From the NCBI GenBank assembly GCA_946415545.1, contig CAMKSY010000005.1:1-37535 (forward strand): a DNA stretch of 37,535 nucleotides, given 5' to 3'. Origin of the DNA: an uncultured Pelosinus sp. (lineage in GTDB: Bacteria; Bacillota; Negativicutes; DSM-13327). Under the pieces are notes generated by a model. It ran no database searches. It saw nothing but the letters and a program-made list of their open reading frames with translations, and was not told the origin of the DNA. Position 1 is the stretch's first letter. Each line of letters begins with the position of its first letter. Positions 28,756 through 37,400 of this stretch are shown here, in pieces. The translations under genes and the position numbers were made by a program.

Positions 28756-29715
28756 TTAGTCGATAATAGGAATCGGCGGACGGTCTTTGCCGCGCTCGGT
28801 ATAGTTGCTTTCAATGGTATCTTGCACGTGCTGAACAAATATATCTTGGATCATAGTATTCTCGCCTAATCCTTGAATATAGGCTTCTACCTTAAATCCT
28901 TCCTGAATGAGCTTGGTTTTTGCAGAATCTTCTTCGTCGCCGCCTATATCATTATTCGCGTGATCTCCAGCGACCAGCATCAGCGGCATTAAGATGACGT
29001 TCTTAATTTTTTGTTCTTTTAGCTTTACTATAACAGATTCTAGGGAAGGGTAACCCTCTCCGTCAACGGTATTTATAAAGACATTTTTAGCACCAGCATC
29101 TTTGAATCTGGCTTGCAGCGCAGCATAAGCTGCATTAGCAGGATGCACACCGCCATGACCGATAAGGACAACGGCATCATTGCGACCCAGTTTGGGGAAT
29201 TGGCTCTGCAGGGCTTTAATAGCGGTTAAGTAATCGTCCGGCCGTTCTTCCTGACCGGAAAAATAAATCAGTGGTCGTCCCAATACGATTCTGTCAAAAG
29301 ATTTGTTTTGGGCATAAACATCAACTGTACGGCGTACTTTATCATATTCATCACCGGCTACCATATGGAGCGGCTGTACAATGACTTCGCTATAACCTTC
29401 AGCCTTCAGCTTATCTAAAGCCTGTTTCTCCGTATCGATTTTTAGTCCTTCGTTTTCAGCGATACGTTTGAGAATGATGCGGGAAGTAAAGGCACGGCGG
29501 ACTTCATAATCTGGGAAGGAAGACTTGATCTTGTTCTCTACGCTTTCAATATTCAGTGTACGAGCATCCTGAAATGTAGTACCGAAGCTGACTACCAGGA
29601 TGGCTTTTTTCCCGGTTGTAATTTCTGCTGCATATGTTTTTGATTCGTAAGAAAACATACCTAAACAGACTGCAAATAAAAATGTTGTCATTAATAACCA
29701 AATGCTTTTTTTCAT
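28756..29715 (-). CDS. cbiK: Sirohydrochlorin cobaltochelatase CbiK with N-terminal signal peptide
   Basis: MKKSIWLLMTTFLFAVCLGMFSYESKTYA signal-like N-terminus; KAILVVSFGTTFQDAR, EVIVQPLHMVAGDEYDK, GHGGVHPANAAY, LMPLMLVAGDHANNDI. Confidence 0.9.
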   Translation of the reverse strand: MKKSIWLLMTTFLFAVCLGMFSYESKTYAAEITTGKKAILVVSFGTTFQDARTLNIESVENKIKSSFPDYEVRRAFTSRIILKRIAENEGLKIDTEKQALDKLKAEGYSEVIVQPLHMVAGDEYDKVRRTVDVYAQNKSFDRIVLGRPLIYFSGQEERPDDYLTAIKALQSQFPKLGRNDAVVLIGHGGVHPANAAYAALQARFKDAGAKNVFINTVDGEGYPSLESVIVKLKEQKIKNVILMPLMLVAGDHANNDIGGDEEDSAKTKLIQEGFKVEAYIQGLGENTMIQDIFVQHVQDTIESNYTERGKDRPPIPIID

Positions 29716-29887
29716 TATAATAATTTTCCTCCTATATAGTTAAATTGAACCAGTTTAACTCTGGATGTACACCTCCTAACGTGGATTCAGTATAGAGACT
29801 TTTCCTAAGAACTCTCTAGAATGGCTTGTCCATATCTAGAAGGTCTGACTAGCGAAGGCGAAAGGAAGTAGAACACAATAAGAAATG

Positions 29888-29963
29888 AAAACCTTCCCTG
29901 CTTTTGGCAAGGAAGGCTAATCGTTACAGAGAAGCCGATGTATTAAAATCCATCGGTTTCTCT
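29888..29963 (-). terminator. Two hairpins between riboswitch and cbiK, the second terminator-like
   Basis: Minus strand: agagaaaccgatg...catcggcttctct (29928-29963), then ccttccttgc-caaaa-gcagggaagg-tttt (29892-29916 plus T-run). Confidence 0.65.
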
Positions 29964-29999
29964 AATTCCCTTCCCATCGCTCGTGGGTTAAACGGTAAT

Positions 30000-30163
30000 T
30001 AACGATAGGCAGTTCTTCTGGCTTTGGATCATTACTTAGCCAAACCTTCCCAGGATTTGTATCCCAGTGGTATTCTATGGCTTCGCTCCCCACTACAGTG
30101 GCGGGACCGCGTCGGCTTTAACCGACTTCTCTGTTAGGCCCTTTCGGGCACCTATCTAACTAT
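30000..30163 (-). promoter_or_regulatory. Cobalamin (B12) riboswitch upstream of cbiK
   Basis: Minus strand shows ataggtgcccgaaagggcctaa...agaagtcggttaaagccgacgcggtcccgccactgtagtggggagc...ccactgggatac...cctgggaagg...aagccagaagaactgcctatcg, i.e. B12-box and core elements in the right order. Confidence 0.9.
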
Positions 30164-30422
30164 ATGCAATTATAATAGTTCAACCAATCTTAAAAGACGG
30201 TTTAAAATGCAAAAAGTTCACTAATATTAAAAAAAATAATAAAAGGCGTATAAGGAGAGGTTTAGGCTGATATGGACACAAGAACGTGGAGAGTGATACA
30301 ATCAGATCATAAAGGAAATATGCCTTAGCCTCATTAATTGTGTATGACTTGTTCTTCCGTCTCCGCGATTCCTTAGAGAACGTATCCTGAACCTATGAAT
30401 TTACTAAAAAGAGGTATTTTTT

Positions 30423-30965
30423 ATGATGAAAATAGAAACAGAAAGATTGGTTATCAGAAATTTCAAAGAGAATGATGCAGCGGCATTATGGGATTATCTC
30501 TCACATCCACGTGTAAATTGCTTTCTTAATGAAAAGCTCAACACATTTGAGGATGCTATTGCTGATGCTCTGAAAAGAAGTAAAGATGAATCACAGTTCG
30601 CTGTTTGCTTGAAAGAAAGTGATACAGTTATTGGGAATATATTCGCTGCAAAAGATGAACCAGATACCTACAGTGTTGGTTGGCAGTTTAATGAAAAATA
30701 TGAAGGAAAAGGATACGCAAGTGAATCAGCAAAGGCATTTTTAAACTTTCTATTTAATGATAAGAATGCAAGACGGATTTATGCTTATGTTGAGGATTAT
30801 AATGTTCGCTCACAAAAACTCTGTGAGCGGCTCGGTATGCGTAGAGAAGCATATTTCATAGAGTTTATATCTTTCACCCAGAACCCAGATGGAACACCGA
30901 AGTACGAAAATACGTTTGAATACGCTATTTTGAAAAGGGAGTGGAAAGAAAAGACAGGCTTGTGA
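30423..30965 (+). CDS. GNAT family N-acetyltransferase (RimJ/RimL type)
   Basis: IETERLVIRNFKENDAAALWDYLSHPRV; EGKGYASESAKAFLNFLF; LCERLGMRREAYF. Confidence 0.9.
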   Translation: MMKIETERLVIRNFKENDAAALWDYLSHPRVNCFLNEKLNTFEDAIADALKRSKDESQFAVCLKESDTVIGNIFAAKDEPDTYSVGWQFNEKYEGKGYASESAKAFLNFLFNDKNARRIYAYVEDYNVRSQKLCERLGMRREAYFIEFISFTQNPDGTPKYENTFEYAILKREWKEKTGL

Positions 30966-31140
30966 CAAAAGTAAAAGTAGCAGCCGCTTAAGCTAGCTTC
31001 TGTGAATCCTTCAATAAGCCGTAATGCAATTGCTTGTTTACTAGAGGGCATCCCTCGGTATTAGACAAGAAAGGGAATGAATCGGTCTCCTTTTGACAAT
31101 CAAGGTTTCCCATCATTCTCATGCTATAGGAGGAACTGAT

Positions 31141-31776
31141 ATGTTGTATAAATGTATACTATTTGACATTGATGGAACAATTCTTGATACTGAGAAAGCT
31201 GTAATCGGTTCATTACAAAAGTTATTACAAGCAGAGACCGGTATAAAATATTCACCCGACGAGCTTGCTTTTATACTAGGAATTCCAGGAGCAGTAGCCT
31301 TAAAGAAGTTTAATATTTCAGATATTGAGGCAGCACTACAAAAATGGGATCAATATTTAAAAGAGTTTTATAGCAATATACATGTATTTCCCCATCTTAG
31401 ACAAGTAATAAAAACAATTTACAGCTTAAAAATAAAGACTGGTATAGTAACATCAAAAACGAAACAAGAACTAATTGATGATTTTTACCCATTTGGAATG
31501 CATCATTATTTTGATTACATAGTTTGCGCTGATGATACAACAAGGCATAAACCGGAGCCGGACCCTATTTTGAAATGTTTAAGTCTTACAAAATCGTCTT
31601 TTAGTGATACAATTTATATTGGTGATACTTTATACGACATGCAATGCGCAGAGAGTGCTGGAATTGATTTTGCTCTTGCCCTATGGGGAACAAAGACCCC
31701 TAATTTGAATGCAACAGTAAAGTTAAGTCACCCGGAGCAGATCTTAAGTCTTATAAAAGGCCAAACCATTCCGTGA
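31141..31776 (+). CDS. HAD-superfamily hydrolase (phosphoglycolate phosphatase/PpaX-like)
   Basis: FDIDGTILDTEKA, GIVTSKTK, KPEPDPILKCL, YIGDTLYDMQCAESAG; AGGAGG before ATG 31141. Confidence 0.9.
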   Translation: MLYKCILFDIDGTILDTEKAVIGSLQKLLQAETGIKYSPDELAFILGIPGAVALKKFNISDIEAALQKWDQYLKEFYSNIHVFPHLRQVIKTIYSLKIKTGIVTSKTKQELIDDFYPFGMHHYFDYIVCADDTTRHKPEPDPILKCLSLTKSSFSDTIYIGDTLYDMQCAESAGIDFALALWGTKTPNLNATVKLSHPEQILSLIKGQTIP

Positions 31777-31833
31777 TAAAGGGACGTTTCTTCTTGGACT
31801 ATATTGACTTTTAGATTAATGTATTATATTATT

Positions 31834-31852
31834 TAGTTGTCAATGACAATTA
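31834..31852. promoter_or_regulatory. Candidate MarR operator, site 1
   Basis: TAGTTGTCAATGACAATTA containing the palindrome TTGTC-AAT-GACAA, immediately upstream of the marR RBS. Confidence 0.75.
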
Positions 31853-31868
31853 TCTAGAGGAGAAAAGC

Positions 31869-32312
31869 ATGTATATTTTAAATGATGCCATTAGTTTTAT
31901 CATGAGTAGAACATATTCTAGGATGAAAAATATATTTTTAAAAAAATTAAAAAAATATGAAATTACTCTTGAGCAATGGGTTTTACTTGCTCAACTTTCG
32001 GAGAAGGAAGGAATTTCACCAACTGACTTATCTTTAGTATCACTTAGAGATAAGCCATATACGACAAGGCTTATTGATCGATTAGAAGAAAAAAAATTTA
32101 TCATTAAGGAAGACAGCAAGGTTGACAAGCGTTCCTCATTAATTTATCTGACACAACAGGGAGTGGAATTAAAAAAAGAGATTATTCCTATCGCGGATAA
32201 AATTAATGAATGGCTAGTTGAGAACATGGATGAGAAAGAAGTAAAAACCCTCAAGGTTTTATTGCATAAAATGTATAAGAACATTCAATCACATAGCCAT
32301 GATAGCGAATAG
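31869..32312 (+). CDS. MarR-family transcriptional regulator
   Basis: LEQWVLLAQLSEKEGISPTDLSLVSLRDKPYTTRLIDRLEEKKFIIKEDSKVDKRSSLIYLTQQG wing pattern. Confidence 0.9.
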   Translation: MYILNDAISFIMSRTYSRMKNIFLKKLKKYEITLEQWVLLAQLSEKEGISPTDLSLVSLRDKPYTTRLIDRLEEKKFIIKEDSKVDKRSSLIYLTQQGVELKKEIIPIADKINEWLVENMDEKEVKTLKVLLHKMYKNIQSHSHDSE

Positions 32313-32345
32313 CAAAAAATGGAGCTTTAATTTTTTCTACGCATA

Positions 32346-32364
32346 TAGTTGTCAATGACAATTA
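32346..32364. promoter_or_regulatory. Candidate MarR operator, site 2 (identical 19 bp)
   Basis: TAGTTGTCAATGACAATTA upstream of the HXXEE gene. Confidence 0.75.
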
Positions 32365-32449
32365 AATAAGAGGAGTTAGTATAAATATGATACTTTTTCT
32401 CCATGCTTATGAGAGTAATGAAAATTAGTTAAAAAAGAGGCGTGATGTT

Positions 32450-33082
32450 ATGAATTATTTAAGACATTATTGGCAGGATATTGGTGGTATTGTAGGGGTG
32501 GGAGTATGTATTGTTTTGTTTTTTCAATATCAACACATGCAAGAACTTCAAGTGATTTTATGCCTGAGTTTTGTTGCAATTCTTTTCCATCAGTTTGAGG
32601 AGTATCGCTGGCCAGGCTATTTTCCCGGTGTTTTTAATGTCGTCATATTCAAAAGTGCAAATCCAGATAAGTATCCGTTAAATAGCCACTCAGCGATGGT
32701 TATTAATCTATTAATTGCCTATACTTTTTATTTGCTTCCCATATTTTTTATAGATCAAATATGGATGGGGTTAGCGCCAATATTTATGGGCTTTTTCCAA
32801 TTGATATGGCATGGTGTGTTCGCTAATTCCAAAATTAAAGGTATTTATAATCCTGGCTTGGCCGCGGTTGTTTTGTTGCATTTGCCAATAGGGGGATGGT
32901 ATATGAACTATATTATGGTTCATAATTTAGTAACTTTGTATGACTGGATATTGGGAGTTGCATATTTTATTATAGCTACTTATGTATTCATTGTTAAAGG
33001 GAATATGTGGATGAAAAATGAAAAATCAATTCACAGTTTTAATCAAAAACAACTGGGGCCTTTTCAAACAAGTATAAGCTAG
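32450..33082 (+). CDS. HXXEE-domain membrane protein
   Basis: FHQFEEYRWPGYFPG (H-x-x-E-E) plus several transmembrane segments. Confidence 0.8.
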   Translation: MNYLRHYWQDIGGIVGVGVCIVLFFQYQHMQELQVILCLSFVAILFHQFEEYRWPGYFPGVFNVVIFKSANPDKYPLNSHSAMVINLLIAYTFYLLPIFFIDQIWMGLAPIFMGFFQLIWHGVFANSKIKGIYNPGLAAVVLLHLPIGGWYMNYIMVHNLVTLYDWILGVAYFIIATYVFIVKGNMWMKNEKSIHSFNQKQLGPFQTSIS

Positions 33083-33261
33083 TCATTCATGTCCGATCAT
33101 ATGTGCCTCCCAGTCTAGGGAACGCCTGCCCAAATTAATCCGTTGTGTGCATCGTAATTTTCCGGCTGTACATTTTCTTGTTGGAAGACTCATTCTATGA
33201 TACTATTTGGGCAGAGCGCAAACAGATGGTGCTGGAGCATAAGAAGAAAGAGAGAGGTCAA

Positions 33262-34539
33262 ATGAATAACGTAAGTAACGGAGTATTATTTTCAAATGAG
33301 CTATCACAAGAAATAAAAGAATGTTTCTATTATGTAGATAATGACCCAATTCTCGGCGAACGACTTTTTTTTGCCAATGCAGGAGGCTCATTCAGACTCA
33401 AAAGCGCAGTAGATACATTTGCGAGAAATGATTCTATTCCAGACTATCCAGGCCTCCTTCATGAGAGGGCACGATATTTAGAGAAACTACAAAAAGATGG
33501 ACTGGATGATATCAGAATTATCTTAAATGCAAAGGATGGCAGTATCTTAACAACACTTACAGCATCACAAGCTATGTTCGACATGGTGAGGGCGATTGCT
33601 GAGAATAGCAGTGGGACAAATATGGTAACATCCATACTTGAACATCCTTCGGCATATGATTCCATGGAGTATTACGCTGATAGATTGCAAAAGGAATTTA
33701 GAGTAGCAAAAAGCAATCCTGCTACCGGCGGTATAGATGTTGATGAAATTATTAAACTGGTAGATAAAGATACATGCCTCCTAAGTGTAATGTATGCATC
33801 TAACATTTCAGGTGCAATTATCGACATTGAAACGATCGTAAGAAAAGCTCGTGCTATTAAACCCGATTTATATATTATTGTAGATGCAGTACAACATACT
33901 CCTCATAGTGTAATCGACCTTCAGAAGATTCCTGTGGATGGTATTAATTTTTCTCCCTACAAATTTTTCGGATGCAGGGGGTTGGGGATTGCTTGGTTAT
34001 CGGAACGAGCTGCCTTGCTGCCACATCATAAAATGGCTGCTAAAGGAGCAAATGTATGGGATCTTGGCAGTCCTGCTATCTCACAATTTGCTGTAGTTAC
34101 TGAAATTGTCAATTATGTGTGCTGGATCGGCACAAAATTTATAAATAGCAATGACAGACGTGGATTATTTGCTTATGGCATGGAAAGGATTGCCTTACAC
34201 GAAAGAGCTTTAATGGCTAGAATGCTGAATGGTAGCGACGAAATCCCTGGACTTCGTAATATAAAAGGGGTTAAAGTATTCTTAGATCATGAAGACCTTA
34301 CCAAAAGAGATTTCATAGTAGCAATGGGATTTGAAAATTTGGGATATGAGCAAGCAGTTCAAGAGTATAATAAAAAAGGAGTCATAGTATATGAAAGATT
34401 GACTTCTAGTCCCTATTCAAAGAGAATGCTTGATTCCTTCAAATTAGAAGGTGCCCTTAGAATTGCACCGCTGCATTGCCATTCAGTTGAGGATATTGAT
34501 AAATTCTTAATAGCAACAATGGAGTTGTCTCGGTTATAA
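33262..34539 (+). CDS. Class V PLP-dependent aminotransferase / cysteine desulfurase-like
   Basis: IIVDAVQHTPHSVIDLQKIPVDGINFSPYKFFGCRGLGIAWL (PLP Asp and Lys motifs); ATG 33262 after AGAGAGGTCAA; track start 33145. Confidence 0.85.
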   Translation: MNNVSNGVLFSNELSQEIKECFYYVDNDPILGERLFFANAGGSFRLKSAVDTFARNDSIPDYPGLLHERARYLEKLQKDGLDDIRIILNAKDGSILTTLTASQAMFDMVRAIAENSSGTNMVTSILEHPSAYDSMEYYADRLQKEFRVAKSNPATGGIDVDEIIKLVDKDTCLLSVMYASNISGAIIDIETIVRKARAIKPDLYIIVDAVQHTPHSVIDLQKIPVDGINFSPYKFFGCRGLGIAWLSERAALLPHHKMAAKGANVWDLGSPAISQFAVVTEIVNYVCWIGTKFINSNDRRGLFAYGMERIALHERALMARMLNGSDEIPGLRNIKGVKVFLDHEDLTKRDFIVAMGFENLGYEQAVQEYNKKGVIVYERLTSSPYSKRMLDSFKLEGALRIAPLHCHSVEDIDKFLIATMELSRL

Positions 34540-34547
34540 ACACATAG

Positions 34548-34668
34548 GAAAGAGAAGTGGCGTATAATCTACCTTGTTAGTAGATTATGCGCCACTTCTC
34601 TTTTAGTTTGAAACGATAGAACACGTATCGATTTAAAATGGGACAAGGAACCTGTCCCCGTGTCCCGA
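34548..34668 (+). repeat. Composite intergenic hairpin element, copy 3
   Basis: 24-bp stem (one G-U) aaagagaagtggcgtataatctac/gtagattatgcgccacttctcttt then tttaaaatgggacaaggaacctgtccccgtgtccc. Confidence 0.8.
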
Positions 34669-34693
34669 ATCATATTCTAAGACACGCGCTTTG

Positions 34694-35098
34694 TCATTTC
34701 ATTTTATATCGTTCTAGCCTCTGAGAAAGTGTTCCGGTGTGGATCTCAAACAAATGATTGTCGAAGTCATAAAAATACAAGGATTTGCCTTCCCCTTCTA
34801 CGCGTGGCCGGGGTGATTTAAAATCTACTCCCAGTCGTCGAATGCGTGATTTATATGTTTCGAAATCTGCTTCTGCTATTTTAAATGCGATGTGGTTGTA
34901 TGTACGAGTCGAAAGAGACTCTCCTTCCATAATTGCGATCCATTGCTCGCCAATCATGAAGAATTTCTCTCTCGATATCGAGAATGTATTATCTCCGCTA
35001 GAGTAAACTTCTTCTGCTTCAAAGATTTGTTTGAAAAATTTAGTCGCAAGTTCAAGGTCTTTAACAATAAAGGTAAGGTGACTGATGCCTTCTATCAT
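34694..35098 (-). CDS. fosX: Fosfomycin resistance hydrolase FosX (VOC/glyoxalase superfamily)
   Basis: ISHLTFIVKDLELATKFFKQIFEAEEVYSSGDNTFS...RTYNHIAF...RPRVEGEGKSLYFYDFDNHLFEIHTGTL; His7, Glu44, His69, Glu118 fall at the positions expected for FosX metal ligands and base. Confidence 0.92.
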   Translation of the reverse strand: MIEGISHLTFIVKDLELATKFFKQIFEAEEVYSSGDNTFSISREKFFMIGEQWIAIMEGESLSTRTYNHIAFKIAEADFETYKSRIRRLGVDFKSPRPRVEGEGKSLYFYDFDNHLFEIHTGTLSQRLERYKMK

Positions 35099-35193
35099 AG
35101 TATTTCATCCTCCATTTATCACTGGGCGTCATGCCAAGTGTACGAACCTCGTTCGCCTTTGAATCGTATTTATTGCCTGAAGACACGCCCTAG

Positions 35194-36054
35194 CTATCCT
35201 ATGGACAATGCTCCCAGCCCAATGACCATCGCGCTTGCGCCGATAACTCGAATCTTTATATTTCCTTCTGATAGCAGTCGGGCTCCCATTGCAGTGCCTA
35301 TTAAAATGCTGATTTCTCTCGCTGGTGCGATATAACTTACAGGGCTAAATACCATAGCAGTTAAAACCAAAATATACGCCAATGGACATAGAATAGCAAC
35401 ACTAATCGCTTCGGTTTTGTGAATGTCCCACTGGTGTTTTACTTCGTCCCAATTTTTAAATGCATATGGAGTTAGGAGAAATACACGGCCTAAATTTGCC
35501 GACCAATCAAGAACTAAAGGCGGTATCAGGAAGGTGCTGACAGCTAATTTGTCTAAGAGCGTATATCCCGCAATCATAGTGCCGCAGAGTATTGCAAATA
35601 TCATTGGCTTGCGGGCTGCAGGTTCGGCCAGCGTAAAGGGATTCCCCGTGATTACAACAATCCCTAATCCAATCAATACTGCTCCGGCAAGGGCTGCTGC
35701 GGAAGGATGTTCGCCTAAAAGAACAATGGCTGCAATTGTCGACAGCATTGGACCCGTACCGCGAGCAAGAGGATAGATGACCGATAGATCACCAATCCGA
35801 TAGCCTTTATCTAACAGGATATAATATAAAGAGTGCAATATAGCGCTGCCTAGTATAAACCCTAATTGATGCCATCCGATAATCGGCTTTTGTACGACGA
35901 TGATCCATAAAGCTAACGGGAAATAAAACAAAGTGGAAAGAGTAGCGAATAACCAAATAAAGGCTGTACCACCGCATGCTTTTTTGGCTAGATAATTCCA
36001 GGTAGCATGACCGAAGGCAGCAATCAGGATAAGAACAATAGCTGATCCTGTCAT
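35194..36054 (-). CDS. EamA/DMT-superfamily transporter
   Basis: Ten-TM-like pattern with two EamA repeats (AFGHATWNYLAKKA; YPLARGTGPMLSTIAAIVLLGEHPSAAALAGAVLIGLGIVVI). Confidence 0.85.
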   Translation of the reverse strand: MTGSAIVLILIAAFGHATWNYLAKKACGGTAFIWLFATLSTLFYFPLALWIIVVQKPIIGWHQLGFILGSAILHSLYYILLDKGYRIGDLSVIYPLARGTGPMLSTIAAIVLLGEHPSAAALAGAVLIGLGIVVITGNPFTLAEPAARKPMIFAILCGTMIAGYTLLDKLAVSTFLIPPLVLDWSANLGRVFLLTPYAFKNWDEVKHQWDIHKTEAISVAILCPLAYILVLTAMVFSPVSYIAPAREISILIGTAMGARLLSEGNIKIRVIGASAMVIGLGALSIG

Positions 36055-36060
36055 ATAATC

Positions 36061-36195
36061 CCTCCAATGAGAATAATCATTTGACGATTAGCCTTATTAA
36101 TGATAATTGTACATATATAGAATAGTATTGCAAATTTCAAGTATTTTGCAATGTATATTAATTATTTCTATATATTAAACGGTACTTTTATGTAC
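36061..36195. repeat. Diverged promoter-region repeat, copy A
   Basis: cctccaatgag...ttattaatgataatt...tatattaattatttctatatatt...atgta, aligned to 37401..37535. Confidence 0.7.
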
Positions 36196-36299
36196 TCCCG
36201 GAGTTGTGGAAAGATAAGATGCTCTTTGGCGGCAAACTTAAATCTTACAGGTCAGTGACTCACCGTTAAGTCTGGCAATTAGTGCTGCTGAAGTATAAG

Positions 36300-37277
36300 T
36301 CAATTTCTTATGCCGCCTTTATATTCCATGTTAAATAGCTGATTAAGCTTGCTTTCAGGCTCTTCGCCATTCTCTACACGCTTTATATTATTCACAAAGA
36401 AATCATATCTTTTTTTATGAAATTTGAGACCGTCAGGCATGCCTGCCGTATGGGGAGTAAGAATCACATTACTCAAACTCCGGAGCTCACTATCGATTGG
36501 AAGCGGCTCCGATTCAAACACATCTAGGCATGCGCCTGAAATATCTCCGTTTTTTAATGCATCAATTAAGTCTCTTTCATTTACGATCCCGCCGCGAGCT
36601 GTATTGATAAATAGTGCGGTATTCTTCATTTTCTTGAATACCCCTTTGTTGATCAGCTGTTTGGTCTGCTGATTCAGGGGTATATGGACACTTACAATAT
36701 CCGATGCGCTTACAAGATTATCAAAATCCGTCATTTTCACGAAAACGTCAGACTGTTGAGCGGGATTCCTAGCATAAGCCAGCACATTCATATCAAAAAC
36801 CCTGCAGAACGCAGCTACTTTTTTACCGATGGCACCCAATCCGATAATTCCAATCGTTTTACCCTTTAATTCACTCCCTACATAGTCCAAATGATTTGTA
36901 TCCATCCTGTTTTTCATGAAAGCATCAAGAAACGGTATGTTTTTATAATAAGACAATAGCAATGCCAATACGTGTTCAGCCACTGCCTGTGCATTCACTC
37001 CTGCAGCATTGGCCGCCCAAATGCCGAGCTGCGTACAAGCATTGATATCTACATTATCAAATCCTGCACCCGTCTGTACCAATTTTAGTTTTCTTGCCAT
37101 AGAAAGCAGGCTGAGGTCCACTCTAACATGCTCAGGTATAATTACCCGGCAATCTTCAATATGATGCAGCATTTCTTTTCCGGGCGGGACAATGACAATA
37201 TCCCAGTCTTGGGGAAAATGCCTTTTAATAGTTGATTTTGATGTCTCAGTAAAATAGCCGACGATGAGAATCTTCAT
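36300..37277 (-). CDS. D-isomer-specific 2-hydroxyacid dehydrogenase
   Basis: GKTIGIIGLGAIGKKVAAFCRVFDMNVLAY Rossmann motif; NTARGGIVNERDLIDAL; GACLDVFESEPLP; LTPHTAG. ATG 37277 after AAAGGTGG (track 37295). Confidence 0.92.
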   Translation of the reverse strand: MKILIVGYFTETSKSTIKRHFPQDWDIVIVPPGKEMLHHIEDCRVIIPEHVRVDLSLLSMARKLKLVQTGAGFDNVDINACTQLGIWAANAAGVNAQAVAEHVLALLLSYYKNIPFLDAFMKNRMDTNHLDYVGSELKGKTIGIIGLGAIGKKVAAFCRVFDMNVLAYARNPAQQSDVFVKMTDFDNLVSASDIVSVHIPLNQQTKQLINKGVFKKMKNTALFINTARGGIVNERDLIDALKNGDISGACLDVFESEPLPIDSELRSLSNVILTPHTAGMPDGLKFHKKRYDFFVNNIKRVENGEEPESKLNQLFNMEYKGGIRN

Positions 37278-37400
37278 TACTAAACCACCTTTCATGTTTT
37301 ATACTATTCCTCGAAGAAAACCTGTTAGATGCTTGCAACTGCAATTCCGGAATCTCAAAATGGTTCTATCTTCCTCTTTGTTATACGATATAGAGTCCTC

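Noticed and set aside
31032-31070. Stem-loop cttgtttactagaggg-cat-ccctcggtattagacaag before the HAD gene
   Set aside because: Imperfect outer pairing and no conserved riboswitch features; likely an ordinary terminator after the GNAT gene or chance.
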